Origin: a virus
Virus record (IMG/VR): IMGVR_UViG_3300007511_001042
Coordinates: 1 to 30,255 of that record
Strand: one strand, 5' to 3'
DNA: 30,255 nucleotides
Shown here: in pieces, positions 16,499 to 23,073 of the stretch
How the letters are laid out: the number at the start of each line of letters is the position of its first letter
Position numbering within the stretch: position 1 is the first letter of the stretch
Program-made: the position numbers and the translations under genes
The notes under the pieces: generated by a model
Database searches by the model: none
The model's input: only the letters and a program-made list of their open reading frames with translations
Told to the model about the DNA's origin: nothing

Positions 16499-17814
16499 AT
16501 CCTGCCTCGTTCCTCTGGTTTCGCCGTTTTCCAGGCGTCGTTCATGGTCATAGTCTGCATGGTGCGTGGTTCTTCCGGCTTGGCCGGTTTGGGGGCAATC
16601 TCCCGCCACCCCATTGCGAGGTATCGGAAGGCGTCCGCCGCATGGCTTGTCCAGTCATGCAGGGGGCGATCCCTGAACACATTGTTCTTTTCGTCAAAAT
16701 CCGCCCGGTATTGGCGCAGTGCCTCGATACCGTCCCGGCATTTCACCTCGTCGAAATACATACGGGGCAACAAAACCCTTGCGGCGTTAATACCGTCATC
16801 AATCTTGTGGGCAGGTATCAGGCGCGGCTTGCGGCCCAAACCCTGCAAGGTTTCAATCCTTGTGCGCCCGGTTCCCAATTCCCGCACCTTGGCGTCATGG
16901 GGAACCCAGTCAAACTTGTATTTATAAGGCTTGCTCTCAAGCACCTTGGCGTAATGGCCGAGGCTAAAACCACTGTTCTCGTAGAAATCAATGACGCGGA
17001 TTTCATTGCCCGCCGCCTGCCAGAACCAGATAGCAGTTGAATCCCCTATCCCCAAATCCCAGACCGTGTGGACTTCCAGTTCCGGGTCATAGGGAACATC
17101 ACATATCCGCCTGTCCCGTTCCGCGTCGGCTATCTCCTTGCCGAAATAAGCCCCGGCAATCGCCGCCTCAAAGGAACACTCATATTCCTGGGCGTATTGC
17201 CCCGGCGTCATGTCCTTACGAGCCAGACCCAGCTCCTCGTCGTCGATCAGACTGGTTTCAGAGGCCCGCAGCATCATGTCGAACCACTTGGGGTCTTTCA
17301 CAGCGCCGTCATACACATCGAAAAAGGCGTTGCGCCCTTTCGGGGTGCCGATAAACACCGCCCAGCCCTTGCGATCCGACAAGGCCGGTCTGACAACCTC
17401 CCCCCATGTGCGGGGGTTCATGTCGGCGTATTCGTCGAGAATCACCCCGTCAAGATAGATACCGCGCAACGTGTCCGGGTTGTCGGCCCCGTAGAGCCGC
17501 ACACGCCCCCCGTTCCAGAAATCTATACGGAGTTCCGACTCATTGGCTTCGGCCAGCCCTGCCGCCATTAACGGCGCAACCGCCTCCTTTAGATACGTCC
17601 AGGCAACATCCTTGGCCTGCTTGTAAAGGGGCGCGATATAGGCAAAGCGCGGGTTCTTGTTTTCACAGCGTAGAGCGAAGTCCACAAGATCGTGAACGCA
17701 CGCCACGGTCTTTCCCGCCCGCCTGTGGCAGACAAGGGCGGCGAACCGTGTTTCCCTCTTGTGAAATGTTACAAACTGTTTCCGTGGCCGATAGCCGAGA
17801 TCAATCTGCGTCAC
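16495..17814 (-). CDS. terL: Terminase large subunit
   Basis: This 439-aa packaging motor has a Walker A-like CHRRAGKT (29-36), Walker B VILDEYADM (124-132) and the coupling segment IGTPKGRNAFF near 155. The C-terminal RNase H-like nuclease starts at HTVWDLGIGDS (first acidic residue Asp253), with DWVPHDAKVRE in the middle and HDWTSHAADAFRY near the end. It hydrolyses ATP to move DNA into the procapsid and cuts the concatemer. The GTG start overlaps the small subunit by 14 bases. Its neighbours are the small terminase and the portal. Confidence 0.9.
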   Translation of the reverse strand: MTQIDLGYRPRKQFVTFHKRETRFAALVCHRRAGKTVACVHDLVDFALRCENKNPRFAYIAPLYKQAKDVAWTYLKEAVAPLMAAGLAEANESELRIDFWNGGRVRLYGADNPDTLRGIYLDGVILDEYADMNPRTWGEVVRPALSDRKGWAVFIGTPKGRNAFFDVYDGAVKDPKWFDMMLRASETSLIDDEELGLARKDMTPGQYAQEYECSFEAAIAGAYFGKEIADAERDRRICDVPYDPELEVHTVWDLGIGDSTAIWFWQAAGNEIRVIDFYENSGFSLGHYAKVLESKPYKYKFDWVPHDAKVRELGTGRTRIETLQGLGRKPRLIPAHKIDDGINAARVLLPRMYFDEVKCRDGIEALRQYRADFDEKNNVFRDRPLHDWTSHAADAFRYLAMGWREIAPKPAKPEEPRTMQTMTMNDAWKTAKPEERGRI

Positions 17815-18139
17815 GCGGAACGCCGGTGAATACCGACACGGACCCGGAATGCTCTACGTCCTGCTTTTCAGACCACCGCATCCTGGCCTTTGTCCACCAG
17901 ATTAAAGCCGTTGTGTCGCCGCTTGTGGCCTTCTGGTAAAGGGTCTGCGCTATCTTGGCGTTTGCTTTTGTGGCCGCCGTGTCCAGTTCTTCGCGGTAGT
18001 GTTCCCGTAAGGTCTTGGGCGCAACGCCTATCACCACCGCAATATCATCTTGCAGGATACCGCCCGCCGCCATAGCCTCTACCGTCTTGCGGCTTTGGTC
18101 TGTAGGTTCGTGCTTGGGCCTTCCACCTTTATCTTTCAT
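17801..18139 (-). CDS. terS: Terminase small subunit-like protein
   Basis: This 112-aa protein begins with GGRPKHEPTDQSRKTVEAMAA, followed by a helix-turn-helix (GILQDDIAVVIGVAPKTLREHY, about 27-48) and a helical segment ending in GDTTALIWWTKARMRW. From memory this order is typical of small DNA-packaging proteins that recognise pac DNA and recruit the large terminase. It starts at an ATGA overlap with the Mom gene and overlaps the large terminase by 14 bases, which supports the assignment. Confidence 0.75.
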   Translation of the reverse strand: MKDKGGRPKHEPTDQSRKTVEAMAAGGILQDDIAVVIGVAPKTLREHYREELDTAATKANAKIAQTLYQKATSGDTTALIWWTKARMRWSEKQDVEHSGSVSVFTGVPRDAD

Positions 18140-18846
18140 TCGGCACCCGTTGATTTTGGAGCGTGGCGGTCAGTGCTGCCCTGCCGCTGTGCCGCTGGAA
18201 CGGCCATCGCCTGCTTGCCACGCTTAATGCCTTTGTACATGCCCGCACCCGCTTCCTCAATTGCGCTGAATGGCAATTCAGGGACGGTCAGCCTTTCTCG
18301 GCACGCCTTATCTAGAAAATAGATATACCTCATCTGGAAACCGGGCAATGTTTCGGAGCCGGAAAAATCCCTCTTGCTCGTCCCGTGCTTCGCCGCAACG
18401 CTACCATCTGCGAGACGCACAATGGTACTGTTCTTCTTCAACCCACAAAGGACAAAGCCGCTGGCTCTGTAGATAGTCCCGTCCCCGCATTGAGTGCCGT
18501 CCGCGAAGGATACCACCCACTTGATCTGCGGATATTGTCTTTTGATAAGCCGAAAGGCCACCCCTATTGCGCGGCTCTCGCTGTTACGCGGCAGCCTCTC
18601 TCCGAAGGCCATGCGATTTAGTTCCAGCATGTCGTTCCATTTGGCTCCGGCGACCAGACCCAACAAATTGCGCCTATCAATTGGAGGGCCAAACTGCATA
18701 GCACCCTCTAAGCGCCCATCAAGGAACACGCCCATATGCAGCTGACTATTCTGCACCACCTTGCCGCTGTAATGGATACGCCTAACAAGGGCCGCCGCGT
18801 CTTTTGCGGATATTGGCTCGACACGCAAATCTTTAGCCGACGCCAT
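18136..18846 (-). CDS. mom: Mom-like adenine modification enzyme (GNAT fold)
   Basis: The start at 18846 is chosen because GTGGGGC lies upstream and it gives 236 aa, close to phage Mu Mom (231 aa). The sequence has IHYSGKVVQNSQLHMGVF, LEGAMQFGPPIDRRNLLGLV, WNDMLELNRMAFGERLPRNS and ESRAIGVAFRLIKRQYPQIK, then SFADGTQCGDGTIYRASGF, a pattern I recognise as the Mom family. Mom has an acetyltransferase-like fold and converts DNA adenine to N6-carbamoylmethyladenine, protecting phage DNA from restriction. Here it sits just upstream of terminase, so packaged DNA would be modified late. It overlaps the ParB-like gene by 14 bases. Mu's Com regulator was not seen. Confidence 0.8.
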   Translation of the reverse strand: MASAKDLRVEPISAKDAAALVRRIHYSGKVVQNSQLHMGVFLDGRLEGAMQFGPPIDRRNLLGLVAGAKWNDMLELNRMAFGERLPRNSESRAIGVAFRLIKRQYPQIKWVVSFADGTQCGDGTIYRASGFVLCGLKKNSTIVRLADGSVAAKHGTSKRDFSGSETLPGFQMRYIYFLDKACRERLTVPELPFSAIEEAGAGMYKGIKRGKQAMAVPAAQRQGSTDRHAPKSTGAE

Positions 18847-19465
18847 ATTGCCCCACAAACATCTCACAAACGCGGGACAAAGCGTTCCCGTTCCCGTTTT
18901 CGTTTGGTGAGTCAACAAACTCGCCCATCTCTTTGGCTATACGCAAGGCGTTAGAAACACTGTCGGCCTGCTCGTCGTGAAGTGTAAACGTCATTTGCTG
19001 GAAAGGTGACTTTTCACCATCCGGGAGGTCCGGGTATTCATCAATTGGCGTTGGGTTTAATGCGTCTAATTCGCCTTCATCGAAGCCAAGGGCTCCAATG
19101 TCAAACCCAAGTGCATCTAACTCGCCGATCTCACAGCGCAACAAATCCAAATCCCACCCGGCGTTCAGGGCCAGCTTGTTATCAGCAATAACCAGGGCTT
19201 TGCGCTGCGCCTCGGATAAATGGTCAAGCGCGATACAAGGCACATCATCCATGCCAAGTTTCTGCGCCGCCAAAAGCCTGCCGTGGCCAGCGATAATTCC
19301 CCGATCCCCGTCAATCAACAAAGGGTTGGTAAAGCCAAACTCCTTAATGCTGGCCGCTATCTGCGAAACCTGTTGCTCGCTGTGCGTCCGGCTGTTGTTG
19401 ATATACGGAATCAGGTCAGAAACCGCGATATACTCAATTTCCTTTTTATCCACGGTAAAAACCAC
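18833..19465 (-). CDS. ParB/Srx-like N-terminal domain protein
   Basis: This 210-aa protein has the ParB/sulfiredoxin-like fold signature: EYIAVSDLIPYINNSRTH (11-28), ASIKEFGFTNPLLID (38-52), then AGHGRLLAAQKLG (59-71) and VPCIALDHLSEAQRKALVIADNKLA. The GHGR motif corresponds to the nucleotide-binding site of this fold. The C-terminal 90 residues are acidic and unrelated to ParB. Phage proteins of this type often accompany DNA methylases, Mom and terminase genes; whether they act as nuclease, CTP switch or regulator is unsettled. The start is GTG with a GGAG site ten bases upstream. Confidence 0.75.
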   Translation of the reverse strand: MVFTVDKKEIEYIAVSDLIPYINNSRTHSEQQVSQIAASIKEFGFTNPLLIDGDRGIIAGHGRLLAAQKLGMDDVPCIALDHLSEAQRKALVIADNKLALNAGWDLDLLRCEIGELDALGFDIGALGFDEGELDALNPTPIDEYPDLPDGEKSPFQQMTFTLHDEQADSVSNALRIAKEMGEFVDSPNENGNGNALSRVCEMFVGQYGVG

Positions 19466-19646
19466 GTTTAATCTGCTCCGTCTTTCCTCCGGGGTGTCCC
19501 GTCAGTCTTGGTTGATTTGATCCCTCGTAAATCTGCTCCGGGTCGTATTCGATTGATTTACCCCCCTGGTGTATCCGTGCAATCTCCCGCTTCCATTCCT
19601 CTAGATCGTCGAAGTCTTTGGGGATTAGCTTTATGTGGTCTTGCAT
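19446..19646 (-). CDS. Small hypothetical protein, first late gene
   Basis: This 66-aa protein is charged and soluble, with an acidic helical N-terminus (LIPKDFDDLEEWKREIARIHQGG) and a basic, Gly-rich C-terminus. It overlaps the ParB-like gene by 20 bases and is the first gene after the late promoter, terminator and tRNA-like element. The ribosome site is weak. The family is not recognised. Confidence 0.55.
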   Translation of the reverse strand: MQDHIKLIPKDFDDLEEWKREIARIHQGGKSIEYDPEQIYEGSNQPRLTGHPGGKTEQIKRGFYRG

Positions 19647-19738
19647 TCAGGTTGTTTCATTTATGCGCCGTCGAGTCCGTCCATGACGATTCTCCAAAAG
19701 ATAACCCCGCAAGCCGGAACCTACATACCTCTTTAAAC

Positions 19739-19821
19739 TGGTGGAGTCGTCCGGGCGCCGCCCCCGGAGTTTGCCGTTAAGATCATTTAACTGATCTTAT
19801 TTGGCCGTTCTACTCGACCCC
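19739..19821 (-). ncRNA. tRNA-like / tmRNA acceptor-like RNA element
   Basis: On the reverse strand, GGGGTCG (19821-19815) pairs with CGACTCC (19749-19743) as a 7-bp acceptor-like stem with one G-T pair, followed by A and then CCA (19742-19739). Next to the 3' strand is a T-arm-like hairpin (19750-19768) with a 6-bp stem and a 7-base loop. The centre holds a perfect 8-bp hairpin (19778-19799) with a 6-base loop. The T-loop lacks the TTC motif and no normal D-arm is seen, so this is not a canonical tRNA. The last 35 bases resemble, from memory, the 3' acceptor piece of alphaproteobacterial tmRNA. No tag-peptide region is present. Alternatives are an att site derived from ssrA or a regulatory tRNA mimic. 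Confidence 0.4.
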
Positions 19822-19824
19822 ATG

Positions 19825-19854
19825 AAAAAACCCGGCAGGATTGCTCCGACCGGG
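19825..19854 (-). terminator. Intrinsic terminator downstream of the late promoter
   Basis: On the reverse strand, CCCGG and CCGGG flank an inner GGA-GCAA-TCC hairpin with a GNRA-type tetraloop, and TTTTTT follows. It lies about 60-80 bases after the predicted late start site, in the position of lambda tR', and before the tRNA-like element and all late genes. Late expression would therefore need read-through. Confidence 0.75.
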
Positions 19855-19909
19855 CTTTGTGTGCGCCTCAAGGGTTTAATCTTGACGCACGAATTACATG
19901 TTATCTGGT

Positions 19910-19938
19910 TACATACACTTTTCGGGCAAAGGTGTCAA
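19910..19938 (-). promoter_or_regulatory. Candidate late promoter
   Basis: Reverse-strand TTGACA (19938-19933) is followed by 17 bases and TATGTA (19915-19910). The -35 is consensus and begins 5 bases after the stop of the 223-aa gene. The -10 matches only three of six bases, so activation or a phage-specific factor may be needed. Its place, directly after a Q-positioned gene and before a terminator, fits a lambda pR'-type late promoter. Confidence 0.45.
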
Positions 19939-19942
19939 GCGG

Positions 19943-20614
19943 CTATTTCCCCCTCACCAGCTCGGCAAACCGCCCCAGCCACTGCCTTAATATTTCCACC
20001 AACCCCTCCGTCGGGATTTTATATCTCCGCGCCGTTTCCTTTAACCCCGTCCCGTCGATCACCACCCCTAGAATCATATCCGCGTTAATCACTGATTCTT
20101 TCAACTCGTCGAGCCATGGCAAATACGCTTTTGACCTGATTAACGACAAATCTTCCGTCAGTGGTTCGTATTTACCCCCTCCCCCTCGATCATACCGCCC
20201 AATCCGAGCCATGCACGGCGCGGTGGTGGCGATGTAGAGCCTCTCGATGGTCAGAGCCGCAGAAAGGTGTTCATCGGCCAAGCGCCCCGCTTTATAGAGC
20301 CGCGCAATCGGCCCTGTAATCTGTGGCTTGGTCGCTGTCTCGCCTGTCGGCCCATCCTCGTTGTTCAGATTGGCGTATTTAAATTCCTCTAACAGTTCAA
20401 CCAACTCAAACACGGCCAGTTGAGCAAAATGCCGCGCCGGTCCCGCACACACATTGGCTTGCCCCTGATATTTGTTTAGCAGTTGGACAGCCTTCTCCCG
20501 TGCGTCTGTCTTGCGCCCGACAAATTCAAACCTCAAAGCAGAGAGCGTTTTCATAAACAACCCCCATTCCTCTGTACTGGTGGCGCAATTGGGGAGAGGA
20601 ATTACCTTGTTCAT
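19943..20614 (-). CDS. Conserved phage protein in the position of a late-gene regulator
   Basis: I do not recognise this 223-aa protein with certainty. The N-terminal half is helical. Central TGPIARLYKAGRLADEHLSAALTIERLY (about 100-127) is amphipathic, and the C-terminus contains KETARRYKIPTEGLVEILRQWLGRF, which looks like a helix-turn-helix. It is the last gene before the late promoter/terminator and has the size and place of lambda Q (207 aa). A late antiterminator or activator is therefore inferred from position only. No zinc motif was seen. Confidence 0.45.
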   Translation of the reverse strand: MNKVIPLPNCATSTEEWGLFMKTLSALRFEFVGRKTDAREKAVQLLNKYQGQANVCAGPARHFAQLAVFELVELLEEFKYANLNNEDGPTGETATKPQITGPIARLYKAGRLADEHLSAALTIERLYIATTAPCMARIGRYDRGGGGKYEPLTEDLSLIRSKAYLPWLDELKESVINADMILGVVIDGTGLKETARRYKIPTEGLVEILRQWLGRFAELVRGK

Positions 20615-20659
20615 TCTTCCCCTTTCTGCCAGTTCATGCCGCCCTCTCCCTTATTTCCA

Positions 20660-21115
20660 TTACGCCACACCATTCCAACCGGCCACCATCTGCGCCTTTT
20701 GCGCCCGGTGGAGTTTGGCCCTCTCCCGGTTTTTGTGCTGCTCGCAAAACGTCAGAAAATCGGCAATCGAGGGCGGGCTTGGGTATTTGTGGGTGCGGAT
20801 TAAATCCGTTGCCGCCTGATCGAGAACGCAATCTGGAAACTCTGAAAACTGCCGGAACCATTCCTTCATTCCGCCCTCACTCGGCGGGGTCAGAACCGAA
20901 AACAGCCGGTCCAGAACAACCGCTAAACCCTTTTCTCCCGCCGGGGATAATCGCTTTTCCTCGGCAATCACCACCTGGGCCGCGTCATTCGCCACACTCA
21001 CCGAAACAGGTAAATCCATGTTACCGTCCCATTCCTGCAACGATCCGGCTCCGTCGCTCGTCGTCAGAGATTTCCCCCTTGCGGGTAGTTTGACCACTTC
21101 GCCTATTTGCTTCAT
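20660..21115 (-). CDS. Probable helicase loader / replication P-like protein
   Basis: The start at 21115 is chosen for AAGGCG upstream; the longer frame would run deep into the preceding gene. The 151-aa protein has a short Lys-rich N-terminus, then WFRQFSEFPDCVLDQAATDL and THKYPSPPSIADFLTFCEQH (about 95-125). From memory this resembles the pattern in phage helicase loader/inhibitor proteins of the G39P type and in replication P proteins. Its gene follows the initiator gene that carries the repeats, as lambda P follows O. Direct evidence of helicase binding is lacking. Confidence 0.5.
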   Translation of the reverse strand: MKQIGEVVKLPARGKSLTTSDGAGSLQEWDGNMDLPVSVSVANDAAQVVIAEEKRLSPAGEKGLAVVLDRLFSVLTPPSEGGMKEWFRQFSEFPDCVLDQAATDLIRTHKYPSPPSIADFLTFCEQHKNRERAKLHRAQKAQMVAGWNGVA

Positions 21116-21755
21116 TTTTTCGCCTTTTCGCTTCCATTCTGCAAAAATTCCGATAAGCGGCGCGGTAACATTTGTAGGTTTTCCCGGTGGCTTGGCAGTA
21201 TCCGCGCAAATCCTCCAACACCGCAGGGGGGTCGCATCCATACCGGATTGCGTATTGCTCGTCGTCATGGGTTAAAACAAAATCATCCAACAGGGGTTTT
21301 TCTTTTTTATATATTTTTTCTTTCTTTCTTTCTGGTATCTGGCTTCTGGTATGCTGCCTTGTTTTTTGCAGCCCTTTTCCCGTTAAGTTGTTGATTTCCC
21401 TTAATTCTGCCCTTTTCTCGGCGGTTTTTAATCCACCTTTCGCGCCATTTTCGACAAACTTTCGCGCTTCTTTCGCGTCGTTTTCGCGCGTTTTTTCTGC
21501 CCGAAAATTATCCAAACACTCTCCGCTTACGAAAATCTTGCCCTTGTCGATCAGTTTTTGGCGGATGATTTTCCACTTACGAACAGAGCAGCCACAGGCG
21601 CGGGAAATCCATTGGGGGTCGTCTGGTATTGCCGCGCCCCTGTCGTAAATCAGATCGAGACAAACCGAATATGCGCCCTTCTCCTCAAGGGATAATTCCA
21701 GGGTGCCGGTGATGAAGTCGGCCCCATAACGCTTATACCAAGGCCGTGCGCTCAA
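21021..21755 (-). CDS. DUF1376-type phage replication initiator (O-like)
   Basis: I choose the TTG at 21755, which overlaps the preceding stop as TTGA and has AAGGAAGG eight bases upstream. The 244-aa protein begins with RPWYKRYGADFITGTLELSLEEKGAY (from residue 4), then LDLIYDRGAAIPDDPQWISRACGCSVRKWK, the DUF1376 DNA-binding domain found in phage replication proteins. The middle is Lys/Glu-rich, and the C-terminal part contains CYRAAYRNFCRMEAKRR. The gene contains phased 11-bp repeats and an AT-rich tract, as lambda O contains the lambda origin. It probably binds these repeats and starts phage replication. Confidence 0.7.
   Translation of the reverse strand: MSARPWYKRYGADFITGTLELSLEEKGAYSVCLDLIYDRGAAIPDDPQWISRACGCSVRKWKIIRQKLIDKGKIFVSGECLDNFRAEKTRENDAKEARKFVENGAKGGLKTAEKRAELREINNLTGKGLQKTRQHTRSQIPERKKEKIYKKEKPLLDDFVLTHDDEQYAIRYGCDPPAVLEDLRGYCQATGKTYKCYRAAYRNFCRMEAKRRKNEANRRSGQTTRKGEISDDERRSRIVAGMGR
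21296..21334. other. AT-rich asymmetric tract, candidate DNA-unwinding element
   Basis: About 39 bases are almost pure pyrimidine on the plus strand, with a TATATA core near 21309-21314 and three TTTC copies. On the coding strand this encodes Lys/Glu. It lies about 100 bases downstream of the 11-bp repeats in the direction of transcription. Next to it, TTCTGGTAT occurs twice, at 21330 and 21344. Confidence 0.5.
21438..21492. repeat. Five phased 11-bp repeats (iteron-like)
   Basis: TTTCG begins at 21438, 21449, 21460, 21471 and 21482, an exact 11-base period. Units are TTTCGCGCCAT, TTTCGACAAAC, TTTCGCGCTTC, TTTCGCGTCGT and TTTCGCGCGTT. Eleven is not a multiple of three, so the repeat is not a protein repeat and suggests selection on DNA. 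One turn of the helix per unit places all copies on one face. They lie within the DUF1376 gene. Confidence 0.65.
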
Positions 21756-22039
21756 GCCGCCACCTTCCTTGCGAACGCCCTGCAATTCCCGCATAGGCGG
21801 TTGAACCTTCCGTCAGCCGTGAAATCCTTGTGGCATCTCAGGCATGTGCGCCCCACCTTTTCAATCTGCGGGTTCTCTGTTTTGATATAATCCTCAACCG
21901 TTCCTCGTCTGGTATAAAAACGGTGGGCGCAGGTCTTTGGGCGTCGGGTCAGCCTCTTGCCGATCTGCCGCCATGTTGCTTTGCGTTCCCGCATGGCATC
22001 CATTATCCTGTCGTCCTCCGACGTCCATTGTTTTCTCAT
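21752..22039 (-). CDS. SANT/Myb-like protein with C-terminal zinc-ribbon-like motif
   Basis: This 95-aa protein starts at an ATGA overlap (22039). Residues 3-45 (KQWTSEDDRIMDAMRERKATWRQ..., then TRRPKTCAHRFYTRR) match a Myb/SANT-like DNA-binding helix bundle with conserved Trp residues. Cys66, Cys69, Cys83 and Cys86 form a CxxC-x13-CxxC zinc-binding arrangement. The gene lies between the DnaA-like gene and the replication initiator, so a DNA-binding role in early control or replication is likely. It ends in Val-Ala-Ala, and its stop overlaps the next TTG start. Confidence 0.6.
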   Translation of the reverse strand: MRKQWTSEDDRIMDAMRERKATWRQIGKRLTRRPKTCAHRFYTRRGTVEDYIKTENPQIEKVGRTCLRCHKDFTADGRFNRLCGNCRAFARKVAA

Positions 22040-22377
22040 GCCGCCTTCCTCATACGCCATGTCTGGGATAGTTTTCGTGTTGCTTCCTTGCGCTTAAACG
22101 TCACCCTCGCGCCGATCCGTGTAATAAGGGCGGCGAGGTTAGGATTGCGCTCAACCCGGCTCTCCGCAGCGTTTATGCCCTTGATTATGGTTGTGTGGTC
22201 ACGATCCAACATCCGTCCGATTTGGGGCAGGGAAAGACTGGTGGAATTTCGCGCGATCAACATGACATATTGGCGAGGCCATGCAATATTCCTTGACCTG
22301 CGGGGAGAAAATATCCACTGAATCGGAATATCAAATTCCTTCGATACCTCAATAGCGATTTGCTCAACAACGTTCAT
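22036..22377 (-). CDS. Stand-alone DnaA domain IV-like DNA-binding protein
   Basis: This 113-aa protein corresponds to the C-terminal DNA-binding domain of DnaA. SRNIAWPRQYVMLIAR (28-43) matches its first helices, and LPQIGRMLDRDHTTIIKGIN (50-69) contains the RDHTT signature (59-63) that reads the DnaA box. The AAA+ ATPase and other domains are absent. A basic tail of about 25 residues follows and ends in Arg-Lys-Ala-Ala. In phages such proteins may recruit or block host replication or act as regulators. The gene lies just before the replication module and overlaps the membrane-protein gene by 14 bases. Confidence 0.8.
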   Translation of the reverse strand: MNVVEQIAIEVSKEFDIPIQWIFSPRRSRNIAWPRQYVMLIARNSTSLSLPQIGRMLDRDHTTIIKGINAAESRVERNPNLAALITRIGARVTFKRKEATRKLSQTWRMRKAA

Positions 22378-22573
22378 TGAAGGCCCTCCTCACCGCGTAT
22401 TTTCTCAGAAAGGCCCATAACGTATAAATCACCGTCACTTCCGTGGCCGACTGGACGGAGGGAACAAATCCCCAAAATGGCAGAACGTAATAGGTGAGAA
22501 GCCACGAACCGACAAAACCGACAAAAACATCCGTCAGGGTTTCAATTATGGAGTGACGGCGGGTTTGCTTCAT
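22364..22573 (-). CDS. Small membrane protein (DUF7220-like)
   Basis: The start at 22573 overlaps the methyltransferase stop as ATGA and gives 69 aa; the longer frame lies inside the neighbour. The sequence KQTRRHSIIETLTDVFVGFVG, then a hydrophobic LLTYYVLPFWGF, then TVIYTLWAFLRKYAVRRAFN, resembles from memory a phage family with two membrane helices between a charged N-terminus and a basic C-terminus (DUF7220). The function is not known. Confidence 0.6.
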   Translation of the reverse strand: MKQTRRHSIIETLTDVFVGFVGSWLLTYYVLPFWGFVPSVQSATEVTVIYTLWAFLRKYAVRRAFNERC

Positions 22574-23073
22574 GCCGCCCTCCCGTAAAAGGCCGTTGCC
22601 GGGATTTCTTCCTTGCCAAACAGATACCAGGCGCAATTATCTTTACCCGTCATCTTGGAATCGGGAATCCATTTCACCCGTCCAACCGACACGATCTTGA
22701 CGCAGCGCTTCATGTATTCCGCAGATTGTTTCGTGTGCATCCAGTCGGCATCGAATAAAAGCCATGTCGGCGCTATGCTCGACAGGTGCAGAATGAGAGG
22801 GTGGAGGATTTTTCTATCCCACGGCGGGTTGGTGATAAAACAATCACCTAAACACTGGTCTATACTCAACGCATCAACACCGCCTTTAATGTCTGATTCA
22901 GCCATGCAAACATGGCCGTTCTTCCATAAGTGCCGCGCCAGATCGCCATCACCGTAACAAGGTTCATCGAACCCTGTGGGGATTTTTAAATGCGACAAAA
23001 GCGGAATCACGGCCTCATAAGGCGTCGGGTAAAAGTCCCGGTCTATACGCGGAAAATCAGACCGCTTACCCAT
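22570..23073 (-). CDS. SAM-dependent DNA methyltransferase, small
   Basis: The ATG at 23073 overlaps the upstream stop by 8 bases, has GGTGG nearby and gives 167 aa; the longer frame starts earlier within the nuclease gene. It contains FYPTPYEAV (14-22), a motif-I-like DEPCYGDGDLARHLW (36-50) and the catalytic NPPW (82-85), then WLLFDADW. NPPW after the SAM motif indicates an N6-adenine type methyltransferase with no separate target-recognition domain. It could modify phage DNA against host restriction or regulate early expression. It ends in Gly-Arg-Ala-Ala and couples to the next gene by ATGA. Confidence 0.7.
   Translation of the reverse strand: MGKRSDFPRIDRDFYPTPYEAVIPLLSHLKIPTGFDEPCYGDGDLARHLWKNGHVCMAESDIKGGVDALSIDQCLGDCFITNPPWDRKILHPLILHLSSIAPTWLLFDADWMHTKQSAEYMKRCVKIVSVGRVKWIPDSKMTGKDNCAWYLFGKEEIPATAFYGRAA

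Noticed and set aside
19739-19770. Phage attachment site in tmRNA
   Set aside because: Resemblance to the ssrA 3' end makes this possible, but there is no integrase nearby and no host sequence to compare, so it is kept only as an alternative.
19739-19821. Canonical tRNA gene on either strand
   Set aside because: No D-arm with GG loop, no TTC-type T-loop, and the central helix has a 6-base loop instead of a 7-base anticodon loop. Only tRNA-like features remain.
5721-22320. Scattered near-matches to the DnaA box (for example near 5727, 19447 and 22310)
   Set aside because: They are single, mismatched and not clustered, so they are no more than expected by chance.
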